Part shown: positions 27,708-36,387 of the stretch, in pieces | Numbering within the stretch: position 1 is the first letter of the stretch | How the letters are laid out: the number at the start of each line of letters is the position of its first letter | Source of the DNA: Phytoactinopolyspora mesophila | GTDB taxonomy: Bacteria; Actinomycetota; Actinomycetes; Jiangellales; Jiangellaceae | Assembly (NCBI RefSeq): GCF_010122465.1 | Contig: NZ_WLZY01000004.1 | Location: forward strand, 372,001-436,000 | Length of the DNA stretch: 64,000 nt | Reading direction: 5' to 3' | The notes under the pieces: generated by a model | Told to the model about the DNA's origin: nothing | Seen by the model: the letters and a program-made list of their open reading frames with translations, nothing else | The model's database searches: none | Translations under genes and position numbers: made by a program

Positions 27708-27779
27708 GGGGGTGGTGGCGACGATGGGGGTGGTGGCGACGATGGGGGTGGTGGCGACGATGGGGGTGGTGGCGACGAT
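27708..27779. repeat. Tandem repeat, 18-bp unit x4
   Basis: Four exact copies of GGGGGTGGTGGCGACGAT start at 27708, 27726, 27744 and 27762; G-rich degenerate sequence follows to about 27800. The strand is G-rich with short G-runs, which could form quadruplexes in RNA or DNA. Confidence 0.9.
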
Positions 27780-27847
27780 GGGTGGTGGGGATGGGGAGGG
27801 GTAGTAGGCCAGTGCGGCATGGTGGGGAAGGCGGCGGGGCGGAGTGG

Positions 27848-30454
27848 TTATGCGGCGCCGAGCGCGAGGAAGGCCCACGCGGTGGCCGTGGCCACGGGCG
27901 TGTCGGCGGCCTCCCGGGCGGCGAGCAGGGCGTCGCCGAGATCGGCCCCGGCAACGAGCTTCTCGTGTATGACGAGGCTGAAGGGGACACACGCGGTGTC
28001 GCTGACCGGCACGATGCTGGCGAGCAGGCCAGTGGTACCGAGTACTGAGAGCGATGTCGCCAGCCCGAGCAGCTCGTCCACCCCCGTGGGGCTGCCGACG
28101 CCGGACTCGCAGGCGGTGAGCAACAACCGATAGGGCGCCTGCTCGAGCTGCTCGAAATCGAGGACCGTGACCGGGCCGTCGGCCATCTCCAGCGAGGAGA
28201 ACATGGGGCTGTCGCCACGGAATGTGCCATGCGCTCCGATGTGGGCGAGTCTGGCCCCGTCGATCGCCTGCAGCGTGGCCGCCACCGTGGCGCGGGGGCC
28301 GGTCAGCATCGTCGCCTCCGGGTACAGACCGGCCAGCGCGGGTACTTCGGCGCCGGCGCTGCCAAGATCGGCGCCGGCGATGAGAGCCGTTCGGCCACTC
28401 CGGGCACCCGAGGAGGGCGCGGCTTCACGGGCGCGCAGCCATGCCGTGGCCGACGGCGACACCGTCACCGCTCGGCGACGCAACGACGGCAGTGCTCCCC
28501 ATGGAGCAGTCTGCACCTTTCCCGGCGGGACGATGATCACGGGCCCGTCGCCGAACAGCTCGACAGCCGGTCCCAGCAGGATCTCCTCCAACCGTTCCAT
28601 ACTCGCCTCCACGCCATTCAACATCGCTTCGGCGGCCGCGGCGGGTGCCAGCGCCGCGGCGCGGAGGGCGAATCGTGCGTAGTCGAGCTCGGCGAAGACA
28701 TCCTCGACGCGACCGGCCACCCTGCGGATCACCCGGCCGCGCCGGGCGACCGCGACGTGGAAGTTCTCATCGCGGACACCGGTGATGCTGGCCAGCGTCA
28801 AATCGTCGCCCAGGGTGTCGAGCAGCTCGCCCACGTCGAACCGGCGGCGCGACATGGACAGGTCGCCTTCGCGGGTGTGGACCCGCCGGCGGATCTTCTC
28901 CTCGATACCGCGGCGGATGGCTTCTCTGGCCGATCCGGGCAGTCTGCCGAGATCGCGGCCGGCGGCTCGGAACCGCCCGAGTTCGGCGGCCAAAGCGGGA
29001 TCGTGCCGGATAGATGGTGCGGGCAACGCATGGATGGTGCTACGCCACCGCTCGGTCCAGCGGAGCAGTTCGCGTGCGGAGCCGTCGTCCACCACCTGCC
29101 GGGTGCCGAGTACAGCGAGATCGGTGCCGTGAACGGTGGAACGGGCGCGTAGCTCCAGAGCACCGAGCGACAGCGCATGTGTGTCCAGGACGTCGAGTCC
29201 GCGTTCACAGGCACGTAGCATCGTGGCCCGATCGCCTCGTAACTTGGCGAGCTGGGCGTGGGCATACCAGGCCGTGGCGCGGCGTAACGCTGAGCCACGG
29301 CGGCGTTGGACGGCAGCTGACTCGAATGACGAGCGCGCCAGCTCGGTCAGCCCGGCCGTGAGCGCCATCCGGCCGGCCAGCACCAAGGCATCGAGCCGCT
29401 CGGAAGAGTAGCGATCGCTGAGTTCGATAGCGAGGGCGGCGGCCGCCCGCGCGTCTCGCTTGGTGACCCGCCCGGCGGCTGCTTGAGCGCGTAGCATGAC
29501 GAACCGCGCGTGCTGCACCGCCTCGAGCTGTTGCCGACGGCGGCTGGAGCGCTCGGCACGCCGGGCGAGGTCGAGCGCCCGGTGCGGATTACCGGCGGCG
29601 AGGTGGACCATCGCTGCCGCGATATAACCGTCGGCCCGCTGAAGGGCGGAGTCGTGGTCCTGTTCGAACAGGGCCACGAGTTGGTCAGCGGTCTCCGAGG
29701 CTTCCTCCGTCAAGCCGGCGGCGAGGTGGACGACGGCGATGTCGCGTACCACCTCAGGCGGGACTACACCCAGGGTCTCGTAGCGTTGCTGGGCCTCGTA
29801 GAGCATGGACAGTGCCTTTGGCAGCCAGCCCATCCGATGCGCGATGTCGCCGCGGTTGTGCAGCGCCACGATGGCGCTGTACGGGTCGCCGTTTGCTTCG
29901 GCCATCGCCTGAGCCTGGGCAAGCTCGCGGTCTGCTTCCTCGAACCGGCCGAGATGGAGCAACGCCGCCCCGGCGTTCTGGCGAGCCCGGCACTCCCAGA
30001 TCGCATCGCCGACTTCGCTCGAGATACGAGCCGCCTCGGCATTGTCGCCATAGGCGTTCTCGAAATCGCCGAGGTGTATGCGGACCGCTCCCCGGCGGAC
30101 GAGTACCCGCGCCCGTGCGTGGTAGTCCGCGCCGTTCAGCGCGTCGTCGAACGCGGCCAGCGCTTCCCGCCGCCGCCCGGCCAGTCCTAGGGCCGTCCCG
30201 AGACTCGCGCCGACCTCTACTCTGCGGTCGTCAAGCCCGTCGGCCAGTGCGGCGCGCAACCCGCGTCGCAGATACCGCAGCGCCACTCCGACCCGGCCCT
30301 GGTTGCGCTCGATGATCCCAAGCGCGTGCAAGGCGAACGTGGCCTCAAGCGGTGTGGGACCCGAGCTCAGTATGGCCCGGGCGCGACGGGTCGTGGCCTC
30401 GGGCTCGGACATCGCCAGCGCGGGCAGCTCCTCGGCCGCTCGCTCGATCCGCAC
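27848..30454 (-). CDS. TPR-CHAT protein (caspase-like protease)
   Basis: The 868-residue protein has about ten TPR-like helical repeats over residues 30-450 (FALHALGIIERNQGRVGVAL, AGAALLHLGRFEEADRELAQA and similar). A C-terminal CHAT domain spans about 600-868. The caspase-type dyad is intact: His in HIGAHG (H742) and Cys in LLLTACESG (C782). CHAT proteins are cysteine proteases or bind regulators in signalling and defence; TPRs usually sense a partner. No signal or membrane segment is present, so it is cytoplasmic. GTG 30454 has AGGA 7 nt upstream. It diverges over 125 bp from an S8 protease gene. Confidence 0.85.
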   Translation of the reverse strand: MRIERAAEELPALAMSEPEATTRRARAILSSGPTPLEATFALHALGIIERNQGRVGVALRYLRRGLRAALADGLDDRRVEVGASLGTALGLAGRRREALAAFDDALNGADYHARARVLVRRGAVRIHLGDFENAYGDNAEAARISSEVGDAIWECRARQNAGAALLHLGRFEEADRELAQAQAMAEANGDPYSAIVALHNRGDIAHRMGWLPKALSMLYEAQQRYETLGVVPPEVVRDIAVVHLAAGLTEEASETADQLVALFEQDHDSALQRADGYIAAAMVHLAAGNPHRALDLARRAERSSRRRQQLEAVQHARFVMLRAQAAAGRVTKRDARAAAALAIELSDRYSSERLDALVLAGRMALTAGLTELARSSFESAAVQRRRGSALRRATAWYAHAQLAKLRGDRATMLRACERGLDVLDTHALSLGALELRARSTVHGTDLAVLGTRQVVDDGSARELLRWTERWRSTIHALPAPSIRHDPALAAELGRFRAAGRDLGRLPGSAREAIRRGIEEKIRRRVHTREGDLSMSRRRFDVGELLDTLGDDLTLASITGVRDENFHVAVARRGRVIRRVAGRVEDVFAELDYARFALRAAALAPAAAAEAMLNGVEASMERLEEILLGPAVELFGDGPVIIVPPGKVQTAPWGALPSLRRRAVTVSPSATAWLRAREAAPSSGARSGRTALIAGADLGSAGAEVPALAGLYPEATMLTGPRATVAATLQAIDGARLAHIGAHGTFRGDSPMFSSLEMADGPVTVLDFEQLEQAPYRLLLTACESGVGSPTGVDELLGLATSLSVLGTTGLLASIVPVSDTACVPFSLVIHEKLVAGADLGDALLAAREAADTPVATATAWAFLALGAA

Positions 30455-30579
30455 CCGTCGATCCTAATGGTCCGAACTAGTGCCCTGGGCGGGACATCTT
30501 TTGGCGCCGGAAATGATCGGAACTGCGACATCTCTCCGGTATCGTCCGTCTCTGGATCCTATGAGGGGAAGGCACAACG
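30455..30579. promoter_or_regulatory. Shared divergent promoter region of CHAT and S8 protease genes
   Basis: The 125 bp between the two starts must carry both promoters. On the plus strand GGAACT (about 30528) and CGTC (about 30552), 18 nt apart, resemble an ECF-type -35/-10 pair ahead of the S8 gene, whose Shine-Dalgarno sequence is AGGGGAAGG. Nothing stands out on the other strand. Shared control of the two genes is inferred. Confidence 0.35.
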
Positions 30580-31818
30580 ATGACCGTAAGGCGCGGTAGC
30601 CGTGAGGCATTGAGGCAAGAAGTAGACCGCTTGGAGCGCAATAGCGCCGACCGCACCCGGGGACGCCAGTTCCCGCTCGGTGCGAAGTGGGATTCCACCG
30701 GTGCCCAGGTGGAATACCTCTACCGTAACCACCAGTTGATGTGCGACGCGGACGACCTTGACCAGGTGCTTGATGCGTTCGATCAGGTCGGCGCACAGCG
30801 ACCGGCTGCCGTCAATGAGGGCCCGGTGGGACTGAAGGTACTGGACATAGGTGATCGCGACGCGGCTGAGCTGGCTGAACAGCTGCTCGGCGTCGTCGAC
30901 GAGGACACCGTCGCACTCAACTACGTCCTGGAGACCCAGAGCAACACGGTCATGTGCCCAGCTACGGAGCCAGTGCCGTGGCCGGGGCCGACGCCGGTTC
31001 TCGGAGAACCGATCGGCCCGGGCCGTCCACGCCTGGCGGTCATCGACACCGGCTACCACCCGCCCGTGGCCGTGCAGTCGGGTTTCGCACGATTCGCCGC
31101 GGTCAAAGACAACTACGAGCCCGACGACGAGGTCTACGTCGAGGGCACCACTACCATCCGCCCTTACGGTGGCCACGGGACCGCGACCGCCGCGAGGCTG
31201 CTGGCCGTGTCGGGTTCGGAATCGGTGACCGTTCAGGTGCGTGACTGCCTGGTGGGCGGCGCGGTCGACGAGCTGACCATCGTCGAAGACCTGGACCGGG
31301 TTGTGCGTGCCGGAGTGGACGTCGTATGCGTCCAGGCCGGTCTATACGCCCGGGCTGGTTGTTCACCCAAAGCCTTCAACGCTTTCTATCGTCGGGTACT
31401 GCGCCGGCATCCGGACACCGTGATCGTCGTCGCCGCTGGAAACAACGGAACGGACGCGCCATTCTGGCCGGCCGCTTATCCGTGGACCACGGCCGTCGGT
31501 GCGCTGACTTCGGGTGGCGACGCGCGGGCCAGCTGGACGAACGTCGGGCACTGGGTGAACCTCTACGCGTCCGGGGAAAACGCCGTTGTCCCCTTCCCAC
31601 AGGGCACATACGAGTATCTGGACGGCACGAGTGCCGAGATCACCCAGGGGCATGTGTTGTGGTCTGGAACTTCTTTCGCCGCGCCGGTAGTTGCCGGGAT
31701 GATCGCGAGGCGGATGGTGGAGCGCGGAGTGAGCGCACCCGTGGCTCGCGACATCGTCCTGGAAGAAGCGCGTGTCGCCGGGCTCACCAGCACGGGGCCG
31801 CGCGTCGTCCTGCCGTGA
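30580..31818 (+). CDS. Cytoplasmic subtilisin-like (S8) serine protease
   Basis: The 412-residue protein contains a full S8 triad: Asp156 in LAVIDTGYH, His199 in GGHGTATAARLL and Ser365 in WSGTSFAAPVVAG; the oxyanion Asn lies in VVAAGNNGTD near 288. The first 145 residues are a charged domain unlike the usual I9 prodomain. There is no signal peptide or anchor, which is unusual for a subtilase and points to intracellular action. It diverges from the TPR-CHAT gene, so it may activate, be activated by, or share a target with CHAT. ATG 30580 follows AGGGGAAGG. Confidence 0.88.
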   Translation: MTVRRGSREALRQEVDRLERNSADRTRGRQFPLGAKWDSTGAQVEYLYRNHQLMCDADDLDQVLDAFDQVGAQRPAAVNEGPVGLKVLDIGDRDAAELAEQLLGVVDEDTVALNYVLETQSNTVMCPATEPVPWPGPTPVLGEPIGPGRPRLAVIDTGYHPPVAVQSGFARFAAVKDNYEPDDEVYVEGTTTIRPYGGHGTATAARLLAVSGSESVTVQVRDCLVGGAVDELTIVEDLDRVVRAGVDVVCVQAGLYARAGCSPKAFNAFYRRVLRRHPDTVIVVAAGNNGTDAPFWPAAYPWTTAVGALTSGGDARASWTNVGHWVNLYASGENAVVPFPQGTYEYLDGTSAEITQGHVLWSGTSFAAPVVAGMIARRMVERGVSAPVARDIVLEEARVAGLTSTGPRVVLP

Positions 31819-31906
31819 CAGACGACACGACTTCCGGAGTCCGGTCCGTGTAAATGATCATCGAAACCCGTCACAGGTGTGGATGGGTGAATCTGCCGAC
31901 GCGACA

Positions 31907-31922
31907 TCGGCCGTTCGGCCGA
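31907..31922 (+). terminator. Short hairpin after the S8 protease gene
   Basis: TCGGCC pairs with GGCCGA around GTTC and is followed by AGTTT. It lies 88 nt after the protease stop and before the promoter of the small gene. Confidence 0.4.
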
Positions 31923-31948
31923 AGTTTCGCGGTCGGCAGGCGCTTGGC

Positions 31949-31976
31949 TTGCCCATTCCCCTGTGATGAGTAATCT
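31949..31976 (+). promoter_or_regulatory. Promoter of the 46-residue small protein gene
   Basis: TTGCCC (31949-31954), a 16-nt spacer and TAATCT (31971-31976) precede GTG 31984 by 7 nt, the spacing seen at other leaderless genes in the window. It makes the small gene a separate transcription unit from the S8 protease. Confidence 0.5.
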
Positions 31977-31983
31977 CGTTAAA

Positions 31984-32124
31984 GTGAGTTTTGGACGGCG
32001 AATACCGCAGGAAGTCCCGATCGACCCGGAGATCACGGCTGAGTTGCGGGCGGCTGACGAAGAGGCGCGGCAAGAGTTCGCCCAGCGTAGCTTCGAGGTC
32101 CTGGAGCGGCTCCGCAGTCTCTAG
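31984..32124 (+). CDS. Small acidic helical protein, unknown function
   Basis: The frame encodes 46 residues from GTG 31984 (52 from the ATG at 31966): a short basic start (MSFGRRIPQEVPIDPEI), then one predicted amphipathic helix rich in Glu, Ala, Arg and Leu. I prefer the GTG because TAATCT lies 7 nt upstream with a plausible -35 box, while the ATG would overlap the promoter. It has no recognised family. It stands between the S8 protease and the helicase-associated gene, so a role as small partner of either is conceivable but unproven. Confidence 0.5.
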   Translation: MSFGRRIPQEVPIDPEITAELRAADEEARQEFAQRSFEVLERLRSL

Positions 32125-32235
32125 AGGTCGCACGGAGCACGTTCGGCCCCTGGAAGTGCCCGGTACTGACCGCAGGCCTCGCACGGCCTGTCGGCGGTAG
32201 CGCCCGTCCGGCCCGGACGTCGTAGTGTAGAGCTG

Positions 32236-34614
32236 ATGCCCAGGACGAACGCAGGGCCGAGGAGTCTCGCGGACGACTTACGGACCCGAACCGACGAGGA
32301 ACTCGCGGCGTTGCTTCGGCTGCGGCCGGACCTCGTCGTGCCGGTACCGGTCGACATCGCCCAGCTGGCATCCAGAGCCGTCACCCGTTCGTCCGTGGTC
32401 CGTGCGCTAGACCGGCTCGATCAGCTCTCGTTGCACGTCGTCGACGCACTGGTGGTGCTGCCAGACCCCACGTCCGCCGGTAACGTCCAACGGATGCTCG
32501 GTCTTCCGGCGCGCACAGTCCGGACCGTGCTGGAAGCATTGCGCGCCCGGGCCTTGACTTGGGGCGAGAAGCACGAGATCCACCTCGTGCGGGCCGTGGC
32601 CGAGATCATCGGTCCGCATCCGGCAGGGCTGGGACCACCCGCCCGGCAGTTACTGATGGCGCTGCCGCCGTCACGCCTGGCCACGATGACCACCGACCTC
32701 GGGTTGCCGACGAAGGGCGATCACGCTACCCACGCGGAGCTTGTGGCAGCGCACCTTGGTTCGGCGGAAACTCTGGAACCACTACTGCAGGGCTTGAGCC
32801 CGGAGGCGGCCGCCGCCTTGCGCGCGCTGGTCGACGGGCCGCCCACCGGCCGGGTGGAAGACGCGCGGCGCGAGGTCGACCTGGCGAACGTCCGGACCCC
32901 CATCGACTACCTGCTGGCCACCGGATTGCTGATACCTGTCGACGGCGACGCCGTGGTGTTGCCCCGTGAAGTGGGCCTGCACCTGCGCGGCGGTGTCATT
33001 CGCGGGAACATCCAGGTTGCTCCGCCGGAGCCGGAAGTTTCCTCCCGCGAGGTGGACATGGTGGACCGGGCAGCCGCGGCCAGTGCCTTCGAAGTCGTCC
33101 GGAAGGTCGAGACACTGCTCGATACGTGGGCGATGGATCCGCCTCCAGTGCTGCGTACCGGCGGGCTCGGGGTCCGTGACTTCCGCAAACTGCCCGCCTT
33201 GCTCGACACCGACGAGACAGGCGCGGCGTTGATCGCCGAGCTCGCATACACCTCGGCCTTGCTGGCGCCAGCCGACGGCGGCGACGAGGGGTGGCTGCCG
33301 ACACCGGAGTACGACACCTGGCAGCGTGAAACCGTTGCCGCCCGGTGGGCCGTCTTGGCCGAGTCTTGGCTGCGCTCCAGCCGCACAGCCGGATTGGTCG
33401 GTACCCGCGACGACCGGGATCGGCTGATCGCCCCGCTCGGCGGTGACCTGGACCGCCCGGTTGCTTCAGAGATCCGGCGGCAAGTCCTCGACCTCCTGGC
33501 CAGTCTGCCGGCGGGCGCAGCGCCCGAACGCGATGGCGTCGTCGAGACCGTGCGCTGGCAGCGCCCACGGCGAGGTGGCCGGCTGCGAGACGACGTCGTC
33601 GGCTGGACTTTGCGGGAGGCGGAGACACTCGGTATCACCGGCCGGGGGGCGCTGGCGTCATATGTCCGTCCGTTGCTCGGCGGCGGTGAGTCTGCGGCGA
33701 CGTCGGCTGCCGTCGCCCTGACTGACCATTTGCCGGAACCGCTCGAACATGTGCTGTTGCAGGCAGACCTGACCGCAGTGGCACCCGGGCCGTTGCAACC
33801 GGAACTGGCCCGCGAGCTGAACCTGCTGGCCGACGTTGAAAGCCGCGGAGGTGCATCGGTCTATCGGTTCACCGCCGGCTCGATCCGCCGGGCGCTCGAC
33901 GCCGGGCGGAGCGCGGACGATCTTCACCGGTTCCTTCTCTCGGCGTCTCGCACCCCGGTGCCGCAACCGTTGACCTATCTCGTGGACGACGTCGCCCGAA
34001 GACACGGATTGCTGCGCGTTGGTGCGGCGGCGTCGTTCATCCGTTGTGACGACCACGCGGTGCTCACGGAGATCCTGGCCGCTCCTCAAGCCTCAGCGCT
34101 GGGCATTCGCCGGCTGGCGCCCACTGTGCTGGCGTCATCGCTTGACGGTCTCACTCTGCTGGAGAGGCTTCGCCAGATGGGGTTCGCGCCGACCCCGGAA
34201 GACGCCAACGGCTCGATCGTCGTCGCGCAGGCCCGGCCGCGGCGTTCGCCGCCCCGGCCCGCCCCACAGCCGACCCTGGCCGAACGGCCCGCTCCGACCG
34301 AGACGGTCCTAGGCGCGGCCGTGCGTGCCTTGCGGGCCGGCGACCGCTCCGCCACGGTCCGCCCGCCCGACGCTGTGCCTGGCCGGTTGGGCCGGAGCGC
34401 TTCCGCCCAGATGCTCTCTGATCTTCGTCGCGCACTCGACGACGGCGCTTCGATCTGGATCGGATACGTCGACCAGCACGGTTCCACCAGCGAGCGCGTG
34501 GTGGATCCGGTACGCCTCGAAGGTGGCTGGCTCGCCGCCTTCGATCACCGCAGCAACGAGATCCGATCGTTCGCCGTGCACCGCATCAGCGGCGTTGCCG
34601 TCGTCGACGCATGA
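32236..34614 (+). CDS. XPB-associated protein (helicase-associated, Helicase_C_3-like)
   Basis: The 792-residue protein matches the large actinobacterial helicase-associated proteins encoded near the XPB gene. The N-terminal part is a series of winged-helix-like segments (TDEELAALLRLRPDLV...VVRALDRLDQLSLHVVDALVVL). The middle has the family segment LEHVLLQADLTAVAPGPLQPELARELNLLADVESRGGASVYRFT. The C-terminus carries a WYL-like beta domain (IWIGYVDQHGSTSERVVDPVRLEGGWLAAFDH...RSFAVHRI). It lacks a helicase motor. It probably works with XPB in DNA repair or transcription. TAGTGT 7 nt before ATG 32236 suggests a leaderless message. Confidence 0.82.
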   Translation: MPRTNAGPRSLADDLRTRTDEELAALLRLRPDLVVPVPVDIAQLASRAVTRSSVVRALDRLDQLSLHVVDALVVLPDPTSAGNVQRMLGLPARTVRTVLEALRARALTWGEKHEIHLVRAVAEIIGPHPAGLGPPARQLLMALPPSRLATMTTDLGLPTKGDHATHAELVAAHLGSAETLEPLLQGLSPEAAAALRALVDGPPTGRVEDARREVDLANVRTPIDYLLATGLLIPVDGDAVVLPREVGLHLRGGVIRGNIQVAPPEPEVSSREVDMVDRAAAASAFEVVRKVETLLDTWAMDPPPVLRTGGLGVRDFRKLPALLDTDETGAALIAELAYTSALLAPADGGDEGWLPTPEYDTWQRETVAARWAVLAESWLRSSRTAGLVGTRDDRDRLIAPLGGDLDRPVASEIRRQVLDLLASLPAGAAPERDGVVETVRWQRPRRGGRLRDDVVGWTLREAETLGITGRGALASYVRPLLGGGESAATSAAVALTDHLPEPLEHVLLQADLTAVAPGPLQPELARELNLLADVESRGGASVYRFTAGSIRRALDAGRSADDLHRFLLSASRTPVPQPLTYLVDDVARRHGLLRVGAAASFIRCDDHAVLTEILAAPQASALGIRRLAPTVLASSLDGLTLLERLRQMGFAPTPEDANGSIVVAQARPRRSPPRPAPQPTLAERPAPTETVLGAAVRALRAGDRSATVRPPDAVPGRLGRSASAQMLSDLRRALDDGASIWIGYVDQHGSTSERVVDPVRLEGGWLAAFDHRSNEIRSFAVHRISGVAVVDA

Positions 34615-34646
34615 ACCTGAACCACCACTACCCGCCGCCCCATTCC

Positions 34647-34737
34647 CGGTGATCGTCAGTACGTTGTGGTCGTTCTTGGCCATGCTGACCAGGAGCTTCG
34701 CGACGTAGCAACGACCACAACGTACTGACGATCACCG
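34647..34737. repeat. Perfect 28-bp inverted repeat of the dispersed palindromic family
   Basis: Arms 34647-34674 and 34710-34737 are exact reverse complements around a 35-nt centre. The outer part (GGTGATCGTCAGTNNGTTGTGG) is shared with the element at 27592-27699. It lies between two convergent genes and could serve as a bidirectional terminator. Confidence 0.85.
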
Positions 34738-34746
34738 AGCGGGAGG

Positions 34747-36378
34747 TCAGCAAACCTCGTCGATCGGCTGCGCGCCGACCGAATCGTCGATCTCGTCGGT
34801 TCCGTCGTGGCCATCGGCATCGTCCGGCGCATCGGTGTCGCCATTGGTGTGATCGTGCAGGGGGTCCACACCCTGGGCGTCGCCATCCGGATCCCCGGTG
34901 ATGTCGACGATCGCGTCGTGGTCGGTCTCGTCCGCGGGCAAGCGGTCCTCGGCCGGCGCCTCGGTGGGCGACGGCTCGGTCGCGTCAGCCTCGAGGGATT
35001 CCTGCACGAACTCGCGGATGAGATCGAAGTCGGGTGAGTGGTACTGGATGATCTCGTTGGTAAACGGCAAGCTGCGAATCTCAGCTTCCTGCACCCGCAG
35101 TGCCAACTCGGCGAAATCCTCGAGGCGCTGGCGGCCGATATCGGTCTTGATGTTGTCGCGGACCGCACTCTCCAGGTGCAGATATCTGGTTAGCAGGGTG
35201 AACGGGTTGGTTTGCTCGGCGATCGCGCCGAGCAGGCACCGTTGCCGGCGCATCCGCTCGTAGTCGTCGGAGACTGGTGGCGGGCCGCATCGCGCGCGAG
35301 CGAACCACAGCGCCTGGCCGCCGGTCAGATGCTGTTGTTCGCCTTCGTCGATCCAGTCGCGGGCGGGGGTGCAGGTGCCCCACGAGGTTGCCTGGGTACC
35401 CATAGGAATGGGGTACGGTACGTCGATCACGACGCCGCCGAGCGCATTGACCAGTGCCTGGAATCCGTCGAGATTCACCATGACGTAGTAGTCGATGTTG
35501 AGACCGAGGGCCTCTCCGACGGCCAGTTTGGTCGCTTCGGCGCCGGGGTTGTCGATGTCCTCGAAGTACTCGGGAAATTCCGCGGGGATGTTGTTGTAAA
35601 TGGACGAAACCCAGAACTCGGCCTCCGGTGCGCCACGGTAACCGTCCGGATAAACGTCGCGTAGCGGCCCTTCGGGGAAGGGTGTGTGCTGCAGATTCCG
35701 CGGGATCGAGAACAGGGCGGTGTCTCCGCTCACGGTGTCGACACTGGCCACCATGATGGTGTCGGCACGGACACCGTCGCGGTCTGCACCTCCGTCAGAT
35801 CCGAGGAGCAACACGTTGACCCGTTGCTCCCCGGCCCACGGGTCTTCGTTGGTGGCCGCCGGCGGAATGGTGAGGCTGTGTCGTTCTTCCTCATCGGGGA
35901 AGACCGACTGGATGAAGTCTCGTTGGGTGAAGGCGTAGTGTGAACCGATACCCATCGGGGTGACGACCGCGGCCGCCACCGCGATCACGATCACGACGGC
36001 GAGCAGCCTTTGCGCCACGTGGAGTCGCGGGGGCTCCAGCAGATAGAAGCTGACGACGGCGATCAGCAGCCAGACCGCTGCGACGCCGAGCAGGCCGTAG
36101 CCGATGAGGTTGACCCGATCCGCGTCGGCGCCAAGACGGGCCAGCCGAACCTGTCCGGCGCGCCACATGTAGAAACCGACGACGGCCAACCCGAGAAGGA
36201 ACCCGCCCAGGATGACATACCCGATGCGGCGACGGCCGGCAGCGATCAGTCCGACGCCTGGAATGAGCACACCCAAGACGGCGCGGCGTAGGAATCGCGC
36301 GTAGCCGCTGCCGCCTGGCCGGAGCTTTGACCCCGCATCACCGGACGGTGGGCGTCTCGGACGATCTTGTGGGCTCAT
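34747..36378 (-). CDS. LytR-CpsA-Psr (LCP) family protein
   Basis: Members transfer polymers such as teichoic acid or arabinogalactan precursors from lipid carriers to peptidoglycan. The protein (543 residues) has four N-terminal hydrophobic helices (about 25-155) where most LCPs have one, then the extracytoplasmic LCP domain: VNVLLLGSDGGADRDGVRADTIMVASVD, SIPRNLQHTPFP, GVVIDVPYPIP, LTGGQALWFARAR and DDYERMRRQRCLL with the conserved pyrophosphate-binding arginines. A Asp/Glu-rich disordered tail closes it. ATG 36378 (second Met) is preferred: GATAAT ends 7 nt upstream and overlaps the ATG at 36387. Confidence 0.88.
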   Translation of the reverse strand: MSPQDRPRRPPSGDAGSKLRPGGSGYARFLRRAVLGVLIPGVGLIAAGRRRIGYVILGGFLLGLAVVGFYMWRAGQVRLARLGADADRVNLIGYGLLGVAAVWLLIAVVSFYLLEPPRLHVAQRLLAVVIVIAVAAAVVTPMGIGSHYAFTQRDFIQSVFPDEEERHSLTIPPAATNEDPWAGEQRVNVLLLGSDGGADRDGVRADTIMVASVDTVSGDTALFSIPRNLQHTPFPEGPLRDVYPDGYRGAPEAEFWVSSIYNNIPAEFPEYFEDIDNPGAEATKLAVGEALGLNIDYYVMVNLDGFQALVNALGGVVIDVPYPIPMGTQATSWGTCTPARDWIDEGEQQHLTGGQALWFARARCGPPPVSDDYERMRRQRCLLGAIAEQTNPFTLLTRYLHLESAVRDNIKTDIGRQRLEDFAELALRVQEAEIRSLPFTNEIIQYHSPDFDLIREFVQESLEADATEPSPTEAPAEDRLPADETDHDAIVDITGDPDGDAQGVDPLHDHTNGDTDAPDDADGHDGTDEIDDSVGAQPIDEVC

Positions 36379-36387
36379 TGGTTTCAT

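Noticed and set aside
27297-27992. Coding frames through the 24-bp and 18-bp repeats
   Set aside because: Their products are only repeat translations such as GARGNTRR; no start signal or non-repeat domain is present.
34647-34737. Inverted repeat as an insertion sequence remnant
   Set aside because: No flanking duplication and the inner arm sequence differs between copies while pairing is kept, which fits a structural repeat better than transposon ends.
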